NCBI GenBank assembly: GCA_015852425.1
Contig: JAAAIG010000085.1
Span: 1 to 64,000, forward strand
Length of the DNA: 64,000 bases
From: Gryganskiella cystojenkinii
Lineage: Eukaryota > Mortierellomycota > Mortierellomycetes > Mortierellales > Mortierellaceae
Reading direction: 5' to 3'
The notes beneath the pieces were generated by a model that saw only the letters and a program-made list of their open reading frames with translations, made no database searches and was not told the DNA's origin. The translations under genes and the position numbers were made by a program. Below are positions 36,158 through 46,806 of the stretch, one piece after another; positions within the stretch are counted from its first letter, which is position 1, and each line of letters begins with the position of its first letter.

Positions 36158-38361
36158 GGCCGAAAGAATACCTGAGGGTGACGAACGACTTCAATTGAGG
36201 GGTCGGCGGTGAACGATGCGGGTGATGAGTGGTTTTTGAGCAGACAGATCGGAGGATGTTGGACCCGAAAGTCAAAAAAAAAGATATCTGATCCTCAACC
36301 CCCTTACCCCTCCCCCCAGAACAGTCGACACCGATCTCTCTTTTTTTTTTCCTCCACCCCCTCATTTCAATCTCATCCAGCTGTCCTTCTCGCTCAGATT
36401 ACCCATTTGTGGCCGTGGTCTCGAACAGTGAGATCGAGCTGTTTCCTCACTACAGTATCTTTTTTTTTCTCCCGACCAGATAGACCTGTCTAGAGTTTCA
36501 CTCCCTTGTCCAACAGACCCTTGACTTCAAGTTTTTCACCGCCGAGACCCCTCTCCAATTCTATCGTGTTTGTATTTTTCCAATATATTTTATCGATCAT
36601 GCTTGACACGTTTTTCTTGACTAATCTTTTCCTCCTTGTACCTGGGCCGCCCAAAGTACTGCCTATCCTGTTTGCGCCAAGGATAACAAAGGCGCGTGTC
36701 CAAACGTTCAAAAAAGGAAGCCATCTTAATCGATTGGCTGCCCCCTCTTCTCCGTGGTCAAGGACGTTTTTGAGTGTCAAGATGTTGTGGTCTGATGTGT
36801 TATTGTGTTTCGTAGACCCAGGGGTGAGAGAGCGAGAGAAAGAAAGATAATGATCTCGCCATTGCGATTATGAAGGGGTCAAGTCAACAGACTTCCAACA
36901 ATCGATGGTTTTTTTTCTATTCAATGACACACCACACACACCAGACCCATGTTTAGACTACATGTCTCGTTTTCCGTTTTCCTTGTCGTGTTGGCCCTGG
37001 GACACTTGAGCAGGACGCCGACTCCGCCGACCTTGTCAACAAATGCACACGCCATTGTCATAATTGCCTCGACTTTGATTGTCTGTTTGTTTGTTTGTTT
37101 GTGTTTTGGTCTCTTTGTTTTTGTGTTGTCCGTGTTAGATTGGGCCACATCTGTTGTCGTTTTGTTGATTGAGAGCACGCTTTTTCCCTACGTTCGTTTT
37201 TTTGTTTGTTTTGCACCCGTGCCTAACAATCGCAAAGAGCCAGGGACGCGTTCATTCACTTTCTTTGTGATATTTTTTTTTCTCATCACCACTTTAGACT
37301 AAACGCCATGACCTTGAACCTTTTTCTCGAGTCCTCGGAGGTCGCGAACCTCTCTCATTCCCAATTAACCATGTGCCCCCCAGACCTTTTTTCGTTTTGT
37401 TTTGGTTTGTTGATTTAATATCGCGTCTGCGGGGTGGGTGCGAGGACCAAAGAACAAGTCGAGGAGGAGGAGGAGAAAAGAAAAAAAAACGTGTACAGCA
37501 AAGGGCAGCGGTCCACTGCCGGAAGGGTCCAGATCTCCAGAGAACGATTGTCTACATGCTGCAAGGGTATTCTCGTGGCATGGTGAAGAGATCCTGGGTT
37601 ACCCACCGCCACATGAAATTGACGCATCTTGAAGAATGATGATGAAATGCTTGATAATCCAGAAACGCAACAGGGAACAAGCCACCAATGGCGCCTTTTG
37701 TAAAAGCCGTCTGGTCTGATTTATGCATGACAGGCATGTGTACCACCAGAGAGCCAGCGGAAACCCCTTGAACGTGGTAGAAAAAACACGGCGGATATCA
37801 TATTAATAACGACAATAACTCACCTTTTCTATTAAAAAAAAATCGTGGCAGGTTCGTTGGTTGGGGATATTTGCGATCAGATCGAAGGAGAAAGGGGGGA
37901 GGGGGGATTGTTTTCGAGCCTCTCGACAATCTCCTTTTTCAGATCAAAGAAAAAGACCAGGGCGAGACTGGGGGAAGAGACCCATCTTTATAAAGATGTC
38001 GGAGAAGAGGGTCGGTCAACCATTTGCCTAAGCAAGAAAACTCACCGACGTTTGATCGATACCATGTAATCCCCTTTTCCAAATCGCCGTCTTTTATTTT
38101 GTGGCCGTCTTCCCAGGTTGCTATCTCATAGAACCCTCACCTTTGCTGGTGTCTAACAAGCTGAACTGGGAAAGCCGTTGGACCCTGCCTTTTTGTTATG
38201 AGCAATTGAATGAATACCGGGAATGCGCGATTGAGTATGTACAGTACATACATCTGCCTCTTTGTCGAAAGGTACTTTTGGCGGGGAAGCAAGGGGGGAA
38301 AGAAGGCGTTGTACTGTAGCAGCGGAGGTTCAAGATGAAGAGTACTAGACCGCTGGTTGAA

Positions 38362-38604
38362 TTATCAGATGTAAAAAAAAAAAAAAAAAATCTGTCGGGG
38401 ACAGTAGGAAAAGTTAGAAGGTGGAGATCGAAAATATTGACGACGGGGAGGGCTGGGACCTGCTGAAGTTGAGCTTCAAAAATGGCTCACCGCCCTGTCC
38501 ATCACACGAGAGGACCTGTCAAATAAAAAAATTCAAAAAAAATCTGATAAGAGCTGACCCGGGGAAAGAGGAGTAACTGGAGCTGAGTGGTCTCCATCTG
38601 ATAA
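38362..38604. promoter_or_regulatory. Three ATCWGATAA motifs (38362 minus, 38542 plus, 38596 plus)
   Basis: TTATCAGAT at 38362-38370, ATCTGATAA at 38542-38550 and at 38596-38604. The last two are 54 bp apart in the same orientation, about 0.8 kb upstream of the small membrane-protein gene. Confidence 0.5.
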
Positions 38605-39176
38605 GGGGCCAAGAAACAAAACAAAAAAAAAAAGAGCCAGAAAATCTCTTTTTCCTGACTCGGGTCACCTTGGTCCATCTATCTTTTTACAAGGCCTAGC
38701 CAAAAGGGTGGTTGTCAACTGTGACTAATGCGCCAAATGGCCAAAACTCCGCTCTCACTCTCACTCTCGTCTCTTGTGCCATGGTTGTTGCTGTCGCCCT
38801 TTTGACCAAAAAATAAAGCGCATCATCAGGGAGATTTCAGTACTCAATTGGACACAAAGAGAAACTTCAATTCAGTAAGAAAACATGTCTCGTTTTCCCA
38901 TGCTTTCATTTTTGGGACGACTAACTAACAAGGTTAAGGATCGGCCCTGACCCTGACTCTTGTTGGTTTGCTCACTTCACTCTCTGGTCGGGGTCCACGG
39001 ATCAGTGAAAAAAATAAAGGAGAACAAAAAAGTCGCCATTAAACTGTCAAGTCGATCACTCAAGCAAGTAAAAAAAACTGTCAGTGGAGAGCACCTGCCT
39101 TTCTCAGTCTCCATTTGTCCAACCCGAGGACTCACCCTCCCTTCAGCCTCTGTCACTTTCTGTATTTCATTTTCTC

Positions 39177-39185
39177 TTATCAGAT
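39177..39185 (-). promoter_or_regulatory. Iron-GATA motif in the promoter of the small membrane-protein gene
   Basis: TTATCAGAT starting 192 bp before the ATG at 39369, almost the same distance as the site in the ferric reductase 1 promoter. Confidence 0.55.
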
Positions 39186-39368
39186 CCAACTTTTAATCAC
39201 GTGAGCCAATTTTAATCAATTTTATCTTTGATCTCGTGACCGCACCAAAGTGCGCGAATGACTTTAGCATTGCATTCGTTCGCCACTGCGCTCTCTGCAT
39301 GCCCATTCCATCCTCCTCCTCTCCTTTCCTTCTCCGCATAATTCACCTCCCTCCAACATCTCACGGCA

Positions 39369-39998
39369 ATGTCGACAACCACGCCCCAGCAACAGCCTGG
39401 TCATTATGAACGTGAGCCCTTATTGCATCATCAGGAACACGCGTCTGCCTCGACTTTTTCCTCCAGTGCCACGATCGTTGATATCTCAGCTGGCTCTGAC
39501 AGACTAGCCGTCAAGGTTCCTGTTGACCGTCTGGCTCACCATCGGGATATGGTGCGCGAACGATTCAGTTTTAACTGGTGGCTGGAGTGGATTGTCATCA
39601 TTGTAAGCTTACCACACTAGATGATGCTATTATGTGCTGATGACTTTAGGCTCTCGCTATGGTGCGCAGGCCATGTCATATGATAAGTAAACAATGTACC
39701 TTTTTCGCCTCTATGATAGTTCGTGTTCTCGATCACTGGATCTTCGACCATGATGATCGTGCGACCTTTGCTCAAGGTCCTTGGATTCACTGGATCGTGG
39801 GGTGCAGGACCATGGTCATTCCGTCTTGCGTATCTGGGTCTGACGCTTCCACTATACAGCTGTATGTTGTTGTTGATCTCCTCACTGTTCTGCAGACGGT
39901 CGTACTTTGAAAATATCCTGATCAAGATGTGGGGCCGCCTGTTACCAAGTCGCCTGACCAGACGGTGTGTCGGCGACAGGACAGAGTCGGCTCCTTGA
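39369..39998 (+). CDS. Small membrane protein with a conserved TGSS-type membrane domain, between the ferric reductases
   Basis: Two exons: 39369-39602 and 39720-39998; 170 residues. The N-terminal 65 residues are polar (Gln/His/Ser-rich). Then come WWLEWIVIIFVFSITGSST (about 70-88), a first helix running into MMIVRPLLKVLGFTGSW, and a second helix (LAYLGLTLPLYSCMLLLISSLF, about 115-136), followed by YFENILIKMWGRLLP and a short basic tail. The W-L-E ... F-x-x-TGSS ... RP ... GPWS.R ... Y.F ... R-x-LP pattern resembles a DUF6787-like membrane family, recalled from memory. Function unknown. An optional 12-nt exon (GCTCTCGCTATG) in the intron would add four residues but spoils the spacing, so it is not used. 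Its promoter has an iron-GATA site. Confidence 0.65.
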
Positions 39999-40946
39999 TT
40001 TGGTCATCATTCACACGACAATAAATGAATAAAAAAAATGAACTGGATTTGTTATAAAAAAAATCGTGGGTCGTATACGCAGACAGAAACAGCATAGCTG
40101 CGATAGCGGTCATTCTTTGTGATAAATAGTAAATAGTAAAAAGGGAAAGGCTGCATGCAAAGCCCAAAAGTCGACTCAACTTCTCGTTTTACGCTTTGGC
40201 TAGAGAGGATTGTATAAGAAAGAGAATATGGTCAATCTTTCAAGGAATACCCCTGCTCTTTTTGCTCCCTTGGTCTTGGGGCTCTGTTGGACAATGCATC
40301 TTAAAGCCAATTAGGAACGTGTTTAAATGTCGCATGTCCTCGAATCTGTGGGTACTTACTGCAATCTCATCCGTCATGAATTGTTGTCCATTACTCGATA
40401 TCATTGGGTTTTGTCAAGTACGCCGTATTGATTGATGCAAGGGAGTTTCTCCTCTCTTCATCTTGTGATGGATGTTCGTTCCCGCCACTGTCTCACGCGG
40501 GACGGGTAAGCTCTCTGTCCAAAAAAAATTACAAACACAGCCGCAAGACCCATTTGAACTCACGATCGACACCTGAGCCGAACATGTCTTCTTACTTTGA
40601 ATGAGGATTGATTGGAAGAAGTATAACCAGTGAACACCATGTGCTGCTTGTGGGGGGGGGGGAAGCATGGGCCCAAGATTCCTATTCTTGGAAACTGAAA
40701 AAAAAAATTGGCTCCATTGTGGCCTTGATTGCTGTGCTTAGTTGACGCGCTTGCCATGAACATGCGTGTCCCACACAGACATGAACACCGTTGCTTTTGA
40801 CGCGGGCAATCTGATTCTAGGGTGGGCAACGTTATCAATCTTTGTTGACGCGTTTCTCTCGTCCAAATACCGCGTTGGCACATCAACAATCTGGCAATGA
40901 CGAAAAGACCGTTACAGCGTCAGGGGTAATTTTTCTCTTCTCCTTC

Positions 40947-41119
40947 TTATCAGATCCCAGGCAAAAAAAAATGAAAATGAAAAAGAGACGGTGGCACGTG
41001 GTGCGACTATGGTTTTGAACCCAAACAAAACATTTTTTGTGAGCGGATGGTAAAAATCAAAATTCCTTCGTTCGTTACCGGGGATTCGCTCCTTGAAATT
41101 ATGCAACCGCTTATCAGAT
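40947..41119 (-). promoter_or_regulatory. Two ATCWGATAA motifs (40947-40955 and 41111-41119)
   Basis: TTATCAGAT twice, 164 bp apart in the same orientation, in the spacer between the small membrane-protein gene and ferric reductase 2. Confidence 0.5.
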
Positions 41120-41375
41120 GGAAATATAAAATAAAAAATAAAAAAAAGGGGAGGGATCAACAGTTCTAGGCCGTTGCATCCGTCCCACTCCTTCAGTTCA
41201 GTTTCTTCTTTTCTTGGGACACAGCTGCCTTTGGACAAATATTGCGTCTTGAAATGGTATACAGTAGTGTAAACTTTTCTGGCACAAGGGCAAAATGTCT
41301 ATTCAAAGTCCACTTTGGAACCAATTGCTATTTTTTTTTTTTTTTTTCTCGGGTCCAAGACAAAAGGTAACCTCG

Positions 41376-41442
41376 ATCTGATAATAAAAATTTGGGCGGA
41401 TATAATGAAAACAAGCTAGAGTAGAAGTTGAAGATCAGATAA
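41376..41442 (+). promoter_or_regulatory. Paired ATCWGATAA motifs (41376-41384 and 41434-41442)
   Basis: ATCTGATAA and ATCAGATAA, 58 bp apart in direct orientation, about 1.4 kb before the ferric reductase 2 start. The spacing is close to that of the 38542/38596 pair. Confidence 0.5.
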
Positions 41443-41639
41443 AATGGAGCTGTTGTATTGTCACTCCTTATCCGCTCAAATAGAATTGGGCCAGTCCAGA
41501 GCAAGGACGGGCTTGATCGGCTTTCCACAACTACTCTTCCACTCTGATCTCCTTGCCTTTTTTCTTCAACCCTCCTGGTGTGAGGTGATTGATTGTCTAC
41601 ATTAATGAAAAACTGAGATGATAGTGAGGCATTTGTGTA

Positions 41640-41653
41640 CCCCCCCCCCCCCC
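41640..41653 (+). repeat. C14 homopolymer
   Basis: Fourteen consecutive C in the spacer upstream of ferric reductase 2. Confidence 0.9.
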
Positions 41654-42524
41654 TCCCAGAATACGGCATGCGAGCCACTCCGACTAAACCAAAACAAACA
41701 CAATCCGTGGTCTAGAACAGAATATGTGCCATGTTCACAATTGTGTTCGACAATCGGCACAAGAGACACAGTGAAGGAGAGAATACATATGGCGAACAAG
41801 CGATGACTGAATAGAAAGCGAAACTAAAAACTTTGTGTTTCTCTACCGTTGTTTTGGTGTTCCTCATTGGGAAATAGCGGAGGGTCAAATAGAGAAAGAG
41901 AGAAGGATAAGTCGACCTTCCCAAACATCCATCCTTCCCCCATTTGCCCTTTACGGAACCCGTGATACCACTTTAGCTGAACTTCAGAAAAGTTTTTATG
42001 CCCCCGCTCGCCAACACGGGCCAGAACGGAGCTGACAAGAAACACAGAACTGTCAAAAGGAACTGCAAGGGTTGAGGGAATAAAAAGAATTTTAGTTTAA
42101 TGTCACTCTTGCTCGATTCAATTGTGTTCCTTTTCAACGCGTTACAATCTGATTCATTCTTGGCTTTTTGTCTCTGTTGGTGCCATTGCAGTCATCAATA
42201 CCCAGACTCAGTCAACTCAGTTTTTTTGTGTACTCCTCTTGTCCCGCTCACTCAAAATGTCTGACTGAACCTCCACTCCCTCACCCACCCAGTCACTCAG
42301 CGCCATTCCTCCCTCACGCGTATCTTTACAGCTATCTCCCTGTCGTTGTCTCTTCCTTCCTTCTCCGTCGATTGGCACCGTTGCTTTTGTAAAAAAAAAA
42401 TGATTCAAAGGGGAGATCAAATGCAAGAAAGCCGTGGCCATGGCTGAACGAAAATGAACCGATCAGTCGGTCTCCGACCTCTCGGCCTCCGTTCGGTTTG
42501 TTTTCTTTTCTCTTTCTTTCGTCT

Positions 42525-42532
42525 TATATAAA
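42525..42532 (+). promoter_or_regulatory. TATA box of ferric reductase 2
   Basis: TATATAAA followed by a C/T-rich leader with a (TTC)n stretch; 294 bp from the start of the octamer to the ATG at 42819. Confidence 0.5.
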
Positions 42533-42818
42533 GACCCTTTTTCATGCCATTCTTTTTTTTTTCTTCTTCTTCTTCTTTACCCCTCACCCTCCTCTCTTGG
42601 CGATCTTTTGCGAGTCCTTCATAGGCTGATCGTCAGTACGCCCATCCTTCTTCTCCTCCACCATCATCCTCTTCCTCATCATCATCATCATTTTCATTCA
42701 CCCTCACTATCTTCCTCTTCCCTTTGCATTTTTGTCTTCCTCCTCATTCCTTGTATAGAACTTCATTCATCTTACCTGTAATTTTATCTTTTATTTATTT
42801 GCATTTTTATTTTCCATC

Positions 42819-45403
42819 ATGGCCTTCACATTCAGACTCCCTCGTTTGATGAGCCCCTTCTACGTCTTCATCATCTTCTGTTGCTTGATCCCGATCGGCT
42901 ACCAGCTTGGTGATTACCAGCTGACTTGGCAAGCAAAGATCAAGTCCAACTATTTTTATGGTGAACGTGATTACTACGTCCTCGGTGCCTGTATTGCCCC
43001 GTCCATCCTCGGTCATATCGCCACCATCTGGGGTCATTACTACAGAGCCGAGCGTGAGTTCCAACACTCGATCGCCAAAGTCACCACTCCTGCGTCTGTG
43101 AACCAAAAAATCTCTCTCTGGGAAAGACACATCTTCTGGGGTTACACCGTCAAGTACTGGATCATGGTCGGCGTCACAGTTATTTTGAACATTACATGGT
43201 TCACTGTTCCTATGGTCCTCGGAACACCTCGTATGATCGAACGTTTTGGTCACTTGTCAGGCATCGCTCGTAAGTATATTTTTTATTATTTCTCTGTATG
43301 CTGCTTTTCTTTCGACATGATACTAACACGATTTTTATCTTTTCTGATCTTTCTATCTCCTCTAAAGGTATGATCGGTAATGCCAGTGGCTATACCGTCG
43401 TTGCTTGCTGTGGCATGATCCTGTTCTTAGTTCTCCGTCGCTCCATGCTCCATGCCATTGGTTTCACCTATTCAGAGATCGTTCCCCTTCATAGATGGTT
43501 GGGTGCTGCAATCGTTGGCTGGAGTACCATCCACACCATCGGCTATATGACCTTCTTGGGCAACGAGGGTCGACTCCAATCCGATATCAACTTTTTCGAT
43601 CTCTCGCGTGGTACCTTGAACATGATGGGAGTCTTCGCGTATGGAGCGGTCTGTTTGCTCGGTATCGGTGCGATCCCTCAGATCCGTCGTCGTTGCTACC
43701 TTTTGTTCTTGAGCACGCACAGATTCTTCACGGCTGTGTTCTTTGTCGGTATGATCACCCATTTCCCCAGTCCTATGCTCTGGTATTACCTTTTGCCGAC
43801 CATCGTCCTCTTCTTGGTCGATCGGTTTGTTCCCAAGATGATGCAGGCCCGCACCATCTTGCCCGAGGCGACTTGTTCGTTGAATGCGGATGCGGATATT
43901 ATTCGCATGACGCTTACCTCGCCTGAACCCATGAAGCCCTACTATCCTGGCGATTACATCTCCGTCCAGATCCCCAAGATTGGTACTGTGTATCACCCTT
44001 TCACGATCGCGTCTTACTGGCCTGAGGATCCCTACACGATGACCCTGTATATCCGAACCTTTGAGGACTCTCGCCTTAGCTGGACCTGCAATCTCGCACG
44101 TCTTTGCGGCAAGGAGGACAAGCGTATCCGTGTCAAGGCCAATGTTGATGGTGTCTTCGGTGACCGTCGTCATGATTACTTAAAGTCCGAGACCATGATT
44201 ATCTTTGTTGCCGGTGCCGCTATCACGACCTTCATGGCTTTGATCAAGGCTATTGCTGCCCAGATCGCCGCCTCGGATGAACCTCTCCGTATGCAGTTGC
44301 ACTTGATCTGCACTTTCCGTACCCGTTCCGAGTTGCACGCTTATGGCTCATTCTTGCACCAGATCACGCGCGACCCTCGTTTCACCTCTTGGTTGCATGT
44401 CGAGATCTACGTGTCCCGTCCCGATAAGCCTCAGACTTTGATGGGTGCTCATGCTCACGTTGTCAAGAATGATATCATGGTCCCCGGTCAGCACAACAAG
44501 AAAGACAAGAAGAAGAAGCGTTTCGCTTCCTTCAAGCGCACTGGTACCCTGCTCAAGCGTGCTTTATCTGGCCGTACAATCGTTGCCTCCGATCTCGAAA
44601 AGGCTCCTGCTGCCACTGCCGCCGCGCCAGTCCAGTCCAAGGATCCCCAAACTAGCAGTGAAGAGACCCAGGCTAACAGCAAGGAGTCCTCTTTGCACCG
44701 TTCCGAGTCTATCCATACTGTTGTCGGTCTCGACGATATCGCCGAGGAAGGTAGCTCTTGTGATGCTATCGAAAAGCCCTCGAGAACCTGCTCCATGACC
44801 TACAACAACCAGCCTCTTCCTACTTTCCAAGCTTCGAGCTCGATCTCGGTCGCGACCAAGTGGGCCAAATTGGATCTGTTGATGACCTGTATTCTGATTT
44901 TTGTTCCTTTGGCAGCCTGGTGTGTTGCGCGCTCGATCCCCTGGGAGGGTCCCTCGAACTGGTGCCCAACGACTAAGAAGCGTGGAACGATCATTCAGGC
45001 TCAATGTCGCTGGACCTATGCCATGATCCCTGGTACGATCCAGATCATTATTGCATCTATTGCTGGTTATTTTGCTGTCTGGTTGGCCCGCACGATTCTG
45101 ATGCGTCGTGGTCGTGATGTCGAGACTGGTATGCCCTACCCTGACTTGGCTGTTGAGGACGAACGTCTCGCGGTTGAGGATGGTAACTGGGACGAAGGCG
45201 ATGTCGTTTACTCGAAGGGTCGCTTGGATGTCAAGAAGGCCATTCAACAGTTTGTTGAGGCTGGTGTTGGATCAAAGGAGAAGGGTCAAGGATTGGTCTC
45301 TGTGTTTGGTGGTGGACCCGATGGATTTGTGGACATGGTCGAGAAGCAATCCAAGTCGGCAAACTGGTCCGTGGACTTTCACCGCGAGACCTGGGCCCCT
45401 TAG
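42819..45403 (+). CDS. Ferric-chelate reductase (FRE/NOX family), paralogue 2
   Basis: Two exons: 42819-43269 and 43368-45403; 828 residues. Same architecture as paralogue 1: haem pairs H192-x13-H206 (LHRWLG...TIH) and HRFFTAVFFVGMITH, FAD motif HPFTIAS, and a nucleotide-binding region with IIFVAGAAITTFMALIKA. An insertion follows with two extra hydrophobic helices (LLMTCILIFVPLAAW; MIPGTIQIIIASIAGYFAVW). The C-terminal part of the NAD domain is FGGGPDGFVDMVE, and the end is FHRETWAP. The N-terminal helices and the insert differ substantially from paralogue 1, whereas 354 bp in the NAD region are almost identical. The intron position differs from that of paralogue 1 (after residue 150 rather than 239), so the duplication is old or one intron was gained or lost. 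Confidence 0.92.
44138..44491 (+). repeat. Near-identical tract shared with paralogue 1 (gene-conversion tract)
   Basis: Partner of 33485-33838 in opposite orientation; ten differences over 354 bp, seven of them silent. Ends coincide with abrupt drops in similarity on both sides. Confidence 0.85.
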
Positions 45404-45827
45404 ATCATTCGCTTTATTCTTTCTTTCCATCCCCTTGTAGTCTCTTTTCTCCATAGCATAATTGTACATATAAACTTCATATTCATCACTTCATCAATCC
45501 TTAAAGTACTCTATCGTGCGTATGACGAATGCAGCAGTTGTCGGCGTCGTCTCTACGACACATAGTGCCTTTCGAAGAGTAAATAACACTTTTGCGTATT
45601 GCGCCACAAAATGTCCAGTTCCGGTATACTTCTATGAAGATGAGTGCCCTTTGTTCGCCTGCGATTGATGTACAGAGAGTTGTTTGTTTTATTCTAGTAA
45701 TGCGATATAATTTTGAAATGTGCTGTTGTTGTCCTTGTTGTTGATGTTGATGTTGAGATGCTGAGAGGAGGTGAGGCGAGGCGATCCCGGGTTCATATCT
45801 TATTTCCTGAAAGTCCCGAGTCTTTCA
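45404..45827. other. Convergent 3' spacer
   Basis: 424 bp between the stops of ferric reductase 2 (plus) and uS17m (minus). Nothing beyond 3' UTR-like sequence seen. Confidence 0.5.
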
Positions 45828-46299
45828 CTACTTGTTGTGCTCGTAGACCTTGGAGGCAGCGACGATCTCTGCGACAGTGAAGTGTTTCCTTGCGCTCAAG
45901 GGTCTGCATGCCTCGATTCTAACAACATCCCCAAGCTTGCACTTTGATGCCTCATCATGGACGAGGTAGTTCTTGAAAGATTTGTAAGTCTGTTTTGATA
46001 TGACAACAGCAAAATAAAGAGTCGGGTTAATTGCCACCAAAGTATCTCCCTGAAATCAGACATATTCTCCTTGCAAGGGCGGTTTGGTTCGAGAACAAGG
46101 TTTCTGTTCCTGTCCGTTTCAAGTTGCCCATTAGTCCAACAATGCACCATGACCGCCTTGTATTCTTTTGTCCTTGGCAGACTCGTCGTTAATCGTTTAC
46201 CTTGTGAACGATAGGATGCACTTTTTGGCTCATGACTCGGACCTTGACGGTCTTTTGCATGGCAGTTCCGACGACGACTCCAAGAAAGTTTTGACGCAT
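45828..46299 (-). CDS. MRPS17: Mitochondrial small ribosomal subunit protein uS17m
   Basis: Two exons: 46299-46201 and 45989-45828, intron 211 bp; 86 residues. The N-terminus MRQNFLGVVVGTAMQKTVKVRV is the classic bacterial-type S17 start (G.V....M.KTV.V.V). FKNYLVHDEASKCKLGDVVRIEACRPLSARKHF follows, matching the conserved S17 C-terminal half (HDE, GD.V.I...RPLS..K.F). The acceptor at 45990 is preferred over an upstream one at about 46050 that would add about 20 residues lacking in the family. Binds 16S-like rRNA in the mitochondrial small subunit. The short length, without a long C-terminal extension, is like bacterial S17. Confidence 0.9.
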
Positions 46300-46806
46300 G
46301 GCTGATATGTAGGAGGTATATTTGAAAACAAGGTCGATTCAAAAGCTGTCGTAGAGATTGTCGATTTCGAGTGTTATCGAGTGGGTTCGATTGGTCCTGA
46401 GCAATGAATGAGTGAATTGAAGCAGAGGGTATGTCGGGTCTAAAGGCAAGGATGCGAGGACCTGATCTGATCAGGAGAAAGCCAAAATCGAGTCAATCAC
46501 GCACAAGAAGTAGTATTAATCGTATTTGTTAATGCTCCTCCGAACGGCAGATTAAAGTCACGTGCAGATCTCGAGACTGACAAATCGTTTGTGAGTGAGT
46601 AACCAGAAAGAAACCTTTTTTTTTTTTTGCATTCATTCAACTTGCAGTCAGTTCTTGTTTTCTTCTCTCTATCCATCGCTTCCATCTCCCCTCGTCCTGC
46701 ATAACTTGACCACTCGAACACTTGACCACTCAATACTGCACTCAACAGCTACTCGACCCACCTCGACACTTTCATTCATTTCATTCATTCATTCAAACAA
46801 CAAACA
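46300..46806. promoter_or_regulatory. Divergent promoter of uS17m and DRE2
   Basis: 507 bp between the two starts. The DRE2 side is pyrimidine-rich and includes a (CATT)n stretch just before its ATG. No coding evidence. Confidence 0.4.

Larger units (their letters stand above)
35252..39368. other. 4.1 kb gene-poor region upstream of ferric reductase 1, with iron-GATA sites
   Basis: No complete gene is recognised. Frames such as 36780-36490 (minus) and 37746-37552 (minus) have reasonable composition but no family match and no consistent splice model. 36949-37302 (plus) is a hydrophobic low-complexity frame. The stretch contains a G17 run (35676-35692), many A/T homopolymers and seven ATCWGATAA motifs. 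An intron-rich gene or a non-coding transcript could be hidden here. Confidence 0.45.
39999..42818. other. 2.8 kb gene-poor region upstream of ferric reductase 2
   Basis: No gene recognised. Short frames (40196-40435 plus; 40889-40560 minus) lack support. Contains a G11 run (40652-40662), a C14 run (41640-41653), four ATCWGATAA motifs and, from 42160, a pyrimidine-rich promoter with a (TCA)n tract near 42660-42690 and a TATA box at 42525. Confidence 0.45.

Noticed and set aside
36949..37302. 117-codon hydrophobic plus-strand frame
   Set aside because: Composed of T/G-rich simple sequence (runs of Phe, Val, Leu) with no conserved motif; probably a chance frame.
39659..39671. Possible 12-nt exon (Ala-Leu-Ala-Met) inside the intron of the small membrane-protein gene
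   Set aside because: The donor would be GTGCGC and the insertion would lengthen the first helix beyond the spacing remembered for the family; both models keep the frame, so transcripts would decide.
46381..46400. GGTTCGATT-like box suggesting a tRNA gene
   Set aside because: No matching acceptor, D or anticodon stems could be folded around it; I found no tRNA or rRNA gene in the window.
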